Shown piece by piece: positions 1 through 6,400 of a stretch of 6,617 nt of DNA (the stretch's first letter is position 1; every line of letters begins with the position of its first letter). The notes under the pieces were generated by a model. The model saw only the letters and a program-made list of their open reading frames with translations. It did no database searches and was not told where the DNA came from. The DNA comes from Bacteroidales bacterium (lineage in GTDB: Bacteria; Bacteroidota; Bacteroidia; Bacteroidales; 4484-276), in contig JAOZRY010000111.1 of NCBI GenBank assembly GCA_029939965.1, forward strand, positions 1 to 6,617, written 5' to 3'. The position numbers and the translations under genes were made by a program.

Positions 1-17
1 ACTATCTGCCAAATGCA

Positions 18-377
18 CTATATTTTATGTTGAGATTTCGTAATTTTTTCAAAATTATTCTTCTCACCCCACTCTTGCATCAATTCAAAAATTGGCAATA
101 ATTGTTTTCCTGTGTCGGATAATGAATACTCTACTTTCGGAGGAATTTCATTATATGATTTCCTAATTATAATATCCTGCTCTACAAGTTGTTTCAAAGT
201 TTGTGATAGCATTTTATCGTTAATTGTTACAAGACGTCTCTTTATTTCATTATATCTCAATGAACCTTCCTGTCTAAGTGTCCAAATTATCAAACCTTTC
301 CAGCGTCCACCAATTACACTTAGTGTCAAATCAACCGGGCAGTAATAGATTGTTCCATTTAATTGATATGTTTTCAT
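18..377 (-). CDS. HxlR-family winged-helix transcriptional regulator
   Basis: A 119-residue DNA-binding protein of the HxlR (MarR-like) family, probably a dimeric repressor or redox/electrophile sensor acting on the divergent SnoaL-like gene. The N-terminus has the family hallmark YYCPVDLTLSVIGGRWK (residues 11-27) with a single conserved Cys13, at nearly the position of the sensing Cys14 in Bacillus HypR. A recognition helix follows (KMLSQTLKQL, 55-64), then the wing (PPKVEYSLSDTG, 79-90) and a C-terminal dimerisation helix (LLPIFELMQEWG). The length is normal for the family. The ATG at 377 was chosen over in-frame ATGs at 413 and 395 because family members usually begin about 12 residues before CPV and because those upstream codons lie in or above the promoter. 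The family call is firm. The ligand is unknown, and control of the neighbour is inferred from the divergent layout. Confidence 0.93.
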   Translation of the reverse strand: MKTYQLNGTIYYCPVDLTLSVIGGRWKGLIIWTLRQEGSLRYNEIKRRLVTINDKMLSQTLKQLVEQDIIIRKSYNEIPPKVEYSLSDTGKQLLPIFELMQEWGEKNNFEKITKSQHKI

Positions 378-381
378 TGTG

Positions 382-413
382 CAAAAGTAGATCATTTTTT
401 CTATACTTCCCAA
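382..413 (-). promoter_or_regulatory. Bacteroidota-type promoter of the HxlR gene
   Basis: Read on the minus strand, TACTTTTG (389-382) matches the -7 consensus TAnnTTTG exactly. A TTG (413-411) sits 21 bp upstream, slightly more than the usual 19-20. The -7 box ends only 4 nt before the ATG at 377, so transcription should begin at or next to the start codon, giving a leaderless message. Motif match only; no start site has been mapped. Confidence 0.6.
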
Positions 414-434
414 AAGGATAGCACTTTCATATTG

Positions 435-443
435 GGTAGTACC
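435..443. promoter_or_regulatory. Candidate operator, perfect dyad GGTAGTACC
   Basis: GGTA-g-TACC is a perfect odd-length palindrome that directly abuts the TTG of the SnoaL-like promoter. It also forms the right part of a wider ACT-N12-AGT pattern (423-440), loosely like sites bound by HxlR-family proteins such as YodB. Its place between the two divergent promoters suits a regulator site. A 9-bp dyad can arise by chance, so this is tentative. Confidence 0.3.
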
Positions 444-474
444 TTGCAGAAATAAAGTTAATGCTGTTATTTTG
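444..474 (+). promoter_or_regulatory. Bacteroidota-type promoter of the SnoaL-like gene
   Basis: TTG (444-446), 20 bp, then TTATTTTG (467-474), a near match to the TAnnTTTG -7 box with the second base changed. Transcription would start near 478-481, giving a leader of about 20 nt before the ATG at 501. The leader is A/T-rich with no Shine-Dalgarno, as is usual in this phylum. Confidence 0.5.
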
Positions 475-500
475 CACCATAATTTAAAAATGATAATACA

Positions 501-986
501 ATGAACAAATTTTTATTAATCAGCATTTCCTTTTTATTAATAATTGGAAATGCAAAAAGTCAAGAACGTATGAATAGTAAACAATTAGAAGCCAACAAAG
601 AAGTTGCATTAAATTTATCAAAAGCCATTATGTGTGGTGAATGGGAAAAAGTTGATAGCCTTATTTCTGATGATTTTAAGTATGAAGCAGATGGCCGACC
701 TGCAATTGGAAAACAAGAGTATATTGGTTTTATGAAAAATGTTTTGAGTAATGCATTTGCAGATATGGATATGAATTTTCTACATGTTATTGCAGAAGGT
801 GATTTAGTTTCTGTTGATTACACAAATAAAATGACGCATGTAGGAGAGTTTTTTGGAATTCCCGCAACACAAAAAAGGATTATTGCAAGTGGTCAATTTA
901 TTCGTGAAGTAAAAAATGGCAAAGTAACTGCTGAATGGCAAACTACCAATATGGCTGGTTTGATGCAACAACTTACCGCAAAATAA
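501..986 (+). CDS. Exported SnoaL-like (NTF2-fold) protein
   Basis: A 161-residue protein of the SnoaL-like polyketide cyclase / ester cyclase group (NTF2-like alpha+beta barrel). Residues 1-20 are a clear Sec signal peptide: Lys3, a hydrophobic core LLISISFLLIIG, and likely cleavage after AKS. There is no lipobox cysteine, so the mature protein should be periplasmic or secreted. The mature part starts with an amphipathic helix (about 28-45) and has the SnoaL-type segment HVGEFFGIPATQKRI (113-127) and the C-terminal AEWQTTNMAGLMQQL (144-158). In many relatives the latter reads W-x3-D-x2-GLLxQL; here the acidic position is Asn150, so catalysis by the usual mechanism is doubtful. It is divergent from the HxlR-type regulator, which probably controls it. 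Substrate and reaction cannot be read from the sequence. Confidence 0.87.
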   Translation: MNKFLLISISFLLIIGNAKSQERMNSKQLEANKEVALNLSKAIMCGEWEKVDSLISDDFKYEADGRPAIGKQEYIGFMKNVLSNAFADMDMNFLHVIAEGDLVSVDYTNKMTHVGEFFGIPATQKRIIASGQFIREVKNGKVTAEWQTTNMAGLMQQLTAK

Positions 987-1006
987 TGTTTTTCAGTATC
1001 AACACT

Positions 1007-1041
1007 AAAACCACATGTCTAAAATGATGTGTGTTTTTTTT
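1007..1041 (+). terminator. Probable Rho-independent terminator of the SnoaL-like gene
   Basis: Twenty bases after the stop codon, AAAACCACAT (1007-1016) can pair with ATGTGTGTTTT (1027-1037) with one bulged T at 1032. The stem is followed at once by the rest of an eight-T run (1034-1041). The stem is A/T-rich and bulged, so the hairpin is modest. Confidence 0.5.
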
Positions 1042-1164
1042 GTTTTGTATGAAGCACAATTAATTGATAACTCCCATTATATTATTTGCTATTTTTTAGC
1101 GATTATAAAAACCTGGGAATCCGTTTATTAATCTTTGTTTATGATAGTCCTGATTCAGTTATTC

Positions 1165-1263
1165 TTACGGTGGTATCCCTCCATTACAAGTAACATGCAT
1201 TTGGAGGTTGCCCCCGTTTGCAAGCCGAAGATAAAAAGCTGGTGGTGTTTGTTTCCACGACAT
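1165..1263 (-). CDS. Possible 32-aa small ORF with strong Shine-Dalgarno
   Basis: The minus strand carries AGGAGG (1275-1270), six bases, then ATG (1263-1261), and 32 codons to TAA. The peptide starts MSWKQTPPAFYLRLANGG and ends VTCNGGIPP. A full AGGAGG at ideal spacing is unusual here, since none of the larger genes has one. The ORF starts 28 nt after the stop of the lumazine-binding-like remnant, so it could be co-transcribed with the operon. I recognise no domain. Against it: it is very short, and it overlaps inverted repeats that could instead be a terminator or a dispersed repeat element. Confidence 0.2.
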   Translation of the reverse strand: MSWKQTPPAFYLRLANGGNLQMHVTCNGGIPP

Positions 1264-1271
1264 TCACCACC
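1178..1271. repeat. Cluster of inverted repeats (structured element)
   Basis: Two hairpins lie close together: CCTCCA (1178-1183) with TGGAGG (1202-1207), and GGTGGTG (1241-1247) with CACCACC (1265-1271). Further GGTGG and GGAGG/CCTCC blocks nearby (for example GGTGGTATCCCTCC at 1169-1182) allow alternative pairings. The stretch is richer in G+C than its flanks. It could be a folded RNA or a dispersed intergenic repeat; a single window cannot show copy number. Confidence 0.35.
1234..1271 (-). terminator. Possible terminator of the minus-strand CPBP/methyltransferase operon
   Basis: On the minus strand GGTGGTG (1271-1265) pairs perfectly with CACCACC (1247-1241) over a 17-nt loop, followed two bases later by CTTTTT (1239-1234). 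It lies about 20 nt past the remnant's stop codon, a sensible place to end the operon. The loop is long and the T run short, and the same bases fall inside the possible small ORF, so this is a competing reading of the same DNA. Confidence 0.35.
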
Positions 1272-1291
1272 TCCTAATCATTTTCTGTACT

Positions 1292-1546
1292 CTAATACCC
1301 GTGATAAACTTTACTAACTATTTTCCAGTTACCATCAAAATTGTACAGAAATAAATAATCGGTATATATTTTTTCTCCACCTTTTGCCAGATCAATTTTT
1401 GCCATAGCGGCATCGCCTGTTATGTCGATCTCCACAAAATCTACCGTAGTTGTCTCTTTTGGCCCATCCGGGTTTTTTATTTTGCGCTCTTTTACGCTTT
1501 CTATCCAATTGTATATTGGGTACTTTATGAGTTGTTCGTTTTGGTT
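1292..1546 (-). pseudogene. 5'-truncated remnant of a lumazine-binding / NTF2-like protein gene
   Basis: An open stretch of 84 codons with no usable start codon begins directly after the methyltransferase stop, in the same frame, and ends at TAG (1294-1292). The translation is clearly protein-like and matches the C-terminal half of the putative lumazine-binding / DUF4440-type NTF2 family: PIYNWIESVKERKIKNPDG, then VDFVEIDITGDAAMAKIDL, then YTDYLFLYNFDGNWKIVSKVY. Intact family members are about 130-150 residues, so the N-terminal 50-65 residues (first helices and strand) are missing, and they cannot lie upstream because that DNA encodes the methyltransferase C-terminus. The likely cause is a deletion that joined the two genes. 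The reading frame is uninterrupted, so the loss may be recent. The homology call comes from remembered family pattern; no search was run. Confidence 0.78.
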
Positions 1547-2011
1547 TTATAATGGTACTCTTTTCATGTAATTCCTATATGCCGCACCAAATTTTTTCAA
1601 AAGCTTTGCCTCCTCCTCTTTCATCCCGATTATAATAAAAACAATTGCAACTATTCCGACAAATAAAACCAATGTAGTTTGAATTTTTAGCATAATGCCC
1701 ATATTGAACAGAATGAAAGATGTGTATTGTGGATGCCTGAAAATGCGATAAACCCCCGAATCGACTACCTGCGAAGTACTCATGTAGTTAGTGGTTTGTG
1801 TGAGTGCTCCATGTTTCTTGAGAGCCACAAGACCCGATACCCAAAGTATAACAGATAGTAACCATAATAATATACCAAGGTAAACAAGCAAATAGAATTT
1901 GGGAGTTTGTTGTTCAAATGCCATTATTACAATATTGATTATTATAAATAACATACCCGTATTTAAAAAGGTAAATATTCCGTATCTGTTGTTATTGCCC
2001 GATTGTGCCAT
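1547..2011 (-). CDS. ICMT/PEMT-type membrane methyltransferase
   Basis: A 154-residue integral membrane protein of the isoprenylcysteine carboxyl methyltransferase / phospholipid methyltransferase superfamily, which uses SAM to methylate a lipid-linked or small hydrophobic acceptor in the inner membrane. Hydrophobic segments lie at about 12-32, 39-64, 98-110 and 111-130. The SAM-site signature GVYRIFRHPQYTS (86-98, with Arg92-His93-Pro94-Tyr96) is followed by the C-terminal EEEAKLLKKFGAAYRNYMKRVP (132-153), both typical. The ATG at 2011 is preferred: it lies 4 nt after the CPBP stop, whereas an in-frame ATG at 2074 would add 21 polar residues overlapping that gene. There is no Shine-Dalgarno, so translational coupling is likely. 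The protein stops at RVPL, a few residues earlier than many relatives and right at the junction with the remnant gene, so its last residues may have been lost. The acceptor cannot be predicted. Confidence 0.85.
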   Translation of the reverse strand: MAQSGNNNRYGIFTFLNTGMLFIIINIVIMAFEQQTPKFYLLVYLGILLWLLSVILWVSGLVALKKHGALTQTTNYMSTSQVVDSGVYRIFRHPQYTSFILFNMGIMLKIQTTLVLFVGIVAIVFIIIGMKEEEAKLLKKFGAAYRNYMKRVPL

Positions 2012-2015
2012 GGTA

Positions 2016-2936
2016 TTAATATCGAATTTCCGGTTTTTTCTTTTTGTTCCATGCTGGTAAGATTGTTTGATCATCCATAAGAGCTTTTTTAAGCAGAAAA
2101 TACGAAAGCAACAATCCGAGAATAATGGAAATGGGTGAAGCTTCCAGTCCGAAATCGCCGCCCGTAAGCCATACAGGTCCGGAAAATGAAGGCGTGATCA
2201 AGCCATCGAACGATATGCCCGAAGTGGGTATGCCAAAAACAGAAGCTTGGGTGAAGTTCCACCCAAAATGAATTCCAAATGCCAGCCAGATGCGTCGGGT
2301 AAAAATAAACGCGATGCTAAGAAGTATGCCTGCTTCGGTAGCTATTGCAAAAGCCGACCACAAGGTGGCATTTTGGTTGAACAAATGTGCAGCTCCAAAA
2401 AGTAATGCATTGATCGTTAACGAAATCCAACTCCCAAAATATTCTTCCATTAATTTGAAAATGATTAATCGAAATAATAGCTCTTCGAAAAATGCTCCAA
2501 ATCCAAACGTGAAAAAGCCTGAAACCAGCACACTTACTTTGTTAAACTGTACAATAGAGAAATATCCGGGAATAGCAAGTATGGCAACAACAATAATAAT
2601 TAGTAACGAACCCATAAAAATACCGGCAAAAATCTCAGGCCAAACAAATGGATTTGATAGTTCATAAACGGGTCGTTTTTCGATACGCTTAACTACTATT
2701 TTGTAGATAAAAAAAAGCAGAACAAACTGAACCACCTGAAGGCCATTTTCGGCAACGGTTGCAGATAGACCGGTAAGGTTATCGAACGAAATTTGAAATA
2801 GATAGTTTATTAAACCAAGTATTGCTGTGATAATCAGAATATATAATACCAATCTTACGAAAGGATTTAAAAGAATTCGATTATAGTGCAAGTTGGAAGT
2901 GCCGGCAGGGAAAAGCTTATTGGCGTTTACAATCAT
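2016..2936 (-). CDS. CPBP-family (Rce1/ABI-like) intramembrane metalloprotease
   Basis: A 306-residue polytopic membrane protein with the three conserved motifs of the CPBP (CAAX protease and bacteriocin-processing, Abi) family: EELLFR (Glu151-Glu152, Arg156), FGAAH (Phe180, His184) and HFGWN (His223, Asn227). These residues form the metal-binding, catalytic site within the membrane in Rce1 homologues. About eight hydrophobic segments are visible, including 28-47, 66-82, 103-122, 133-149, 170-185, 197-213 and 264-282. The C-terminus is Lys-rich (KKKKPEIRY) and probably cytoplasmic. Length is normal and no catalytic residue is missing. It sits 24 nt after the 93-aa gene and 4 nt before the methyltransferase, so all three are probably one transcript. 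Bacterial members serve in peptide maturation, self-immunity or membrane-protein cleavage; the substrate here is unknown. Confidence 0.92.
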   Translation of the reverse strand: MIVNANKLFPAGTSNLHYNRILLNPFVRLVLYILIITAILGLINYLFQISFDNLTGLSATVAENGLQVVQFVLLFFIYKIVVKRIEKRPVYELSNPFVWPEIFAGIFMGSLLIIIVVAILAIPGYFSIVQFNKVSVLVSGFFTFGFGAFFEELLFRLIIFKLMEEYFGSWISLTINALLFGAAHLFNQNATLWSAFAIATEAGILLSIAFIFTRRIWLAFGIHFGWNFTQASVFGIPTSGISFDGLITPSFSGPVWLTGGDFGLEASPISIILGLLLSYFLLKKALMDDQTILPAWNKKKKPEIRY

Positions 2937-2960
2937 ACTATGGGTTTCGGTTGTTGATGC

Positions 2961-3242
2961 CTATCCTTCTTTGATTGGATTCGAAACCGATCTTTTTCTA
3001 AAAGTAAGTGGAATACCATCGCTGTTGGGGGTTCCAATTTCCATCAGTTCCCAATCTTTGTCGTATTCAGCGATTTTGTGCTTGATTACCTGTACTTTAT
3101 CATTTGGAGGAACACCTGAGCCTTCCCAATCGATAAGTTCAACACGGTATTGCATGGTTCTTTTACGGCCGTTAATACTTACTTCGATTTCAACATTTTG
3201 TTCGGGTTCAAGCTCTGGGACAAGAATCACAATCTCTCTCAT
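2961..3242 (-). CDS. Uncharacterised 93-aa soluble protein, first gene of the CPBP operon
   Basis: I do not recognise this protein. It has 93 residues, no signal peptide, no membrane segment and no cysteine. The composition alternates hydrophobic and charged residues, suggesting a beta-rich fold: REIVILVPEL (2-11), VEIEVSINGRKRTMQYRVEL (17-36), then a Gly/Pro loop around IDWEGSGVPPNDK, a helical KHKIAEYDKDWELM (54-67) and a last strand PLTFRKR. Start-to-stop integrity and clean spacing to the next gene argue that it is real. It leads the operon and may be a partner, regulator or unrelated co-transcribed protein for the CPBP protease. The leader is A/T-rich without a Shine-Dalgarno. No clean TAnnTTTG box is seen; TATTATTTG at 3302-3294 is off by one base in spacing. 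Confidence 0.75.
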   Translation of the reverse strand: MREIVILVPELEPEQNVEIEVSINGRKRTMQYRVELIDWEGSGVPPNDKVQVIKHKIAEYDKDWELMEIGTPNSDGIPLTFRKRSVSNPIKEG

Positions 3243-3358
3243 AATAATTATGTTTTAAAATATCATTAATCACCAATTTTTCATTAATTATGCCAAATAA
3301 TATAAAGATTTTGAATACAGTACTTTGCGGATGTAAGTGGCGTGAAATGGCTGGGGAC

Positions 3359-3394
3359 AGTGTTCGGTAACGTTAAGTCAAGTGTTCGGTAACG
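3359..3394. repeat. Two 14-bp direct repeats AGTGTTCGGTAACG, 22 bp apart
   Basis: AGTGTTCGGTAACG occurs at 3359-3372 and again, identical, at 3381-3394. The 22-bp period is about two helical turns, so a protein would meet both copies on one face of the helix. The first copy runs into the 8-bp palindrome TAACGTTA (3368-3375). The pair lies upstream of the 93-aa gene and beyond the secA terminator. It may be an operator for the CPBP operon, or one end of a lost insertion sequence: IS21-family ends carry such internal repeats. No transposase or matching opposite end was seen in the window. Confidence 0.6.
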
Positions 3395-3426
3395 GACGCT
3401 ACTTATTGATTAATAATGTAAAAACA

Positions 3427-3463
3427 AAAAACCCGGATTTTTCGATAAAAAATCCGGGTTTTT
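3427..3463 (-). terminator. Strong Rho-independent terminator of secA
   Basis: AAAAACCCGGATTTTT (3427-3442) pairs perfectly over 16 bp with AAAAATCCGGGTTTTT (3448-3463) around a CGATA loop. On the minus strand it follows the secA stop codon by about 20 nt and ends in a T run; the symmetry would let it work in both directions. It separates secA from the 93-aa/CPBP operon. Confidence 0.92.
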
Positions 3464-3482
3464 CAGTATTGGGCAGATTTTA

Positions 3483-6400
3483 CTATTTTCCGCCTCTACC
3501 ATGACATTGTTTGTATTTTTTTCCGCTACCACATGGGCAGGCATCATTTCTGCCTATTTTTTTTTCCACTTTTACCGGTTGGGTTTTTTGTTTTTGTTGT
3601 GTGTTGCTGTGCGATTGCGAAAGCAGATCATCACGGCTTTCCTGTAATCTTCTCCTGTCGGCACGACGTGGCATTTGGGCTTCTCTCACATTATCAGGAT
3701 TCTGCAATGGCAGATTTGCTTTGAGTAGGAACGAGGTGATATCGCGGTTGGTTTTTTGAACCATTGTTTTAAACAGGCTAAATGATTCGAGCTTGTAAAT
3801 CAACAGCGGATCTTTTTGTTCGTATGATGCATTTTGTACAGATTGTTTCAAATCATCCATTTCGCGCAAATGGTCTTTCCATTCTTCATCGATCAACGAC
3901 AGTGAAATACTTTTTTCGATGGAAAGCGTAATCTCCCGACCCCCATTTTCGTAGGCTTTTTTCAAATTTGCAACGGCCTGACGCTGGCGTATGCCATCAG
4001 TAATAGGGATTGCAATGTTTTCGTAAGTCGATTCTTTTTCATATACATCCTTTACAACCGGGTATGCTTTTTCGGCAATAAGTTTCATTTTTGCCTGGTA
4101 GGCATCATAAACATGATCGAATAGTTTATCGACGAGTTTATCTTTTGAATCGTGCAGGAACTCATCTTTTTTAATATTAAGATTTACTGCCATATCTTTG
4201 AGTACTTCGAGGCGGAAACCATCAAAATCGCCGGCTTCAGTATAGTCGAGTACAATTTGTTCGCACAGGTCGAACATCATATTAGAGAGGTCAACACCCA
4301 ATCGCTCGCCATAAAGCGCATGGCGTCGTTTTTTGTAAATAACCTCACGCTGCGAGTTCATCACATCATCATATTCCAACAATCGTTTACGAATGCCAAA
4401 GTTATTTTCTTCAACTTTTTTCTGTGCCCGTTCTATCGATTTCGAAATCATCGAATGTTGTATTACTTCACCATCATCGATACCCATGCGATCCATGATT
4501 TTCGAAATACGTCCCGATCCAAACATACGCATCAAGTCGTCTTCGAGCGAAACAAAAAACTGAGAGCTTCCCGGATCGCCCTGTCGTCCTGCACGTCCAC
4601 GCAACTGCCTGTCAACACGCCTCGAATCGTGACGTTCGGTACCGATAATTGCCAAACCACCGGCATCTATTACACCAACACCCAACTTGATGTCTGTACC
4701 ACGTCCGGCCATGTTGGTGGCTATTGTAACCTTTCCGGGATGCCCGGCTTCTGCAACAATATCGGCCTCTCTTTGGTGCAGTTTGGCATTGAGAATATTG
4801 TGTGGCACCTTCTTTCGGGTGAGCATTCGGCTCAAAAGTTCAGATGTTTCAACCGAAGTGGTACCAACCAGTACGGGTCTCTTTTTTTCTACAAGATCAA
4901 CAATTTCATCGATCACGGCATTAAATTTTTCACGCTTGGTTTTATAAACCAGATCTTCGCGGTCGTCGCGTGTTATGGGTTTATTGGTGGGGATTACAAA
5001 CACATCCAATTCGTAAATATCCCACAATTCGCCGGCTTCAGTTTCGGCAGTACCGGTCATACCAGATAATTTTTGGTACATCCTGAAATAATTCTGCAAT
5101 GTAATGGTGGCGTAAGTTTGTGTTGCGGCCTCAATTTTTACATTTTCTTTGGCTTCGAGTGCCTGGTGTAAACCATCAGAATACCGGCGGCCTTCCATAA
5201 TACGTCCGGTTTGTTCATCCACAATCTTCACCTTGTTTTCCATTATCACATACTCCACATCTTTTTCAAACATCGAATAGGCTCTCAGGAGTTGGTTTAC
5301 AGTATGTACACGCTCCGACTTAACTGAGAAATCGGCAGTTAACTTACTTTTCTGTTCTATTATTTCGTCTTCAGTAATAGTTAATTTGTCAAGTTCAGCA
5401 AGTTCGGCTCCCAGATCGGGTAACACAAAAAAGTTGTCGTCGTTATATGATGAACTCAATAGGTCGATTCCTTTGTCGGTAAGCTCGATAGAATTGCTTT
5501 TTTCGTCGATCACAAAGTAGAGCGGATCATCGATTATGTGCATGTGTTTGCTTTGCTCCTGCATGTAAAAACTTTCAGTTTTTGTCATCAGGGTTCGTTT
5601 TCCCGATTCACTCAAAAACTTGATAAGTGCTTTGTTTTTGGGCAATCCATGGTGTGCTCTGAGCAAAAGTTCCCCACCTTTTTTTTGATCTTCATCGCTG
5701 GGGTTTTCCTTAGTTAATAATTGTTTGGCTTCCGCCAGAATTTTGGTAACAAAGTTTTTTTGCGCTGAATGTAGTTTTTGAACATTCGGCTTTAGTTCAT
5801 CAAAAAGCTGATTCTCGCCCTTTGGTGTAGGCCCGGAGATGATTAGTGGTGTTCGTGCATCATCAATTAGCACCGAGTCAACCTCATCAACAATGGTGTA
5901 GTTATGTGGTCTTTGAACCAGCTCTTCGGGATTTCCTGTCATATTGTCGCGGAGGTAATCAAAGCCAAATTCGTTGTTGGTACCGTAGGTAATATCGCAA
6001 TTGTAGGCGTTGCGCCTTGCCTCGGAGTTGGGTTCGTGTTTATCGATGCATTCGATGGTAAGCCCGTGAAACATATAAAGCATTCCCATCCATTCGGAGT
6101 CGCGTTTGGCGAGGTAATCGTTTACAGTAACCAAATGCACTCCTTTTCCGGTCAAAGCGTTAAGGAAAATCGGAAGTGTAGCAACCAGAGTTTTTCCTTC
6201 ACCGGTAGCCATCTCGGCAATTTTTCCCTGATGCAATACAATTCCTCCAATAAGCTGCACATCGTAATGCACCATATTCCATTGAATCATGTTTCCACCT
6301 GCCATCCATTTGTTATCAAAATATGCTTTATCGCCAACAATGTTTACATTGTCCATCCTTGCCGCTAAATCACGATCCATTTGGGTAGCAGCAACTTCAA

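Noticed and set aside
378..413. Longer N-terminus for the HxlR regulator (ATG at 413)
   Set aside because: The extra 12 codons run through the exact TAnnTTTG box, and the family normally starts about 12 residues before CPV.
490..504. Four-codon upstream ORF (ATG at 490) whose TGA overlaps the SnoaL-like ATG
   Set aside because: The A/T-rich leader makes such a tiny frame likely by chance, with no sign of codon conservation or attenuation structure.
1135..1317. A 60-codon plus-strand open frame in the gene-free stretch
   Set aside because: Its sequence has no domain and it overlaps, on the opposite strand, the end of the clearly protein-like lumazine-binding remnant and the inverted repeats.
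2012..2074. Longer N-terminus for the methyltransferase (ATG at 2074)
   Set aside because: It would overlap the CPBP C-terminus by 59 bp and add a polar KRKNRK-rich extension that merely reads the CPBP tail in another frame; the ATG at 2011 fits tight operon spacing.
2290..2667. Plus-strand open frame opposite the CPBP gene, and another at 2893-3258 opposite the 93-aa gene
   Set aside because: They are antisense to well-supported genes, with no promoter, ribosome site or protein-like pattern.
4152..5069. A 305-codon open frame on the plus strand, and others at 4687-4947 and 5904-6368
   Set aside because: All lie antisense inside secA, whose every motif is intact. Their translations have no recognisable domain and the composition of a codon-shadow frame.
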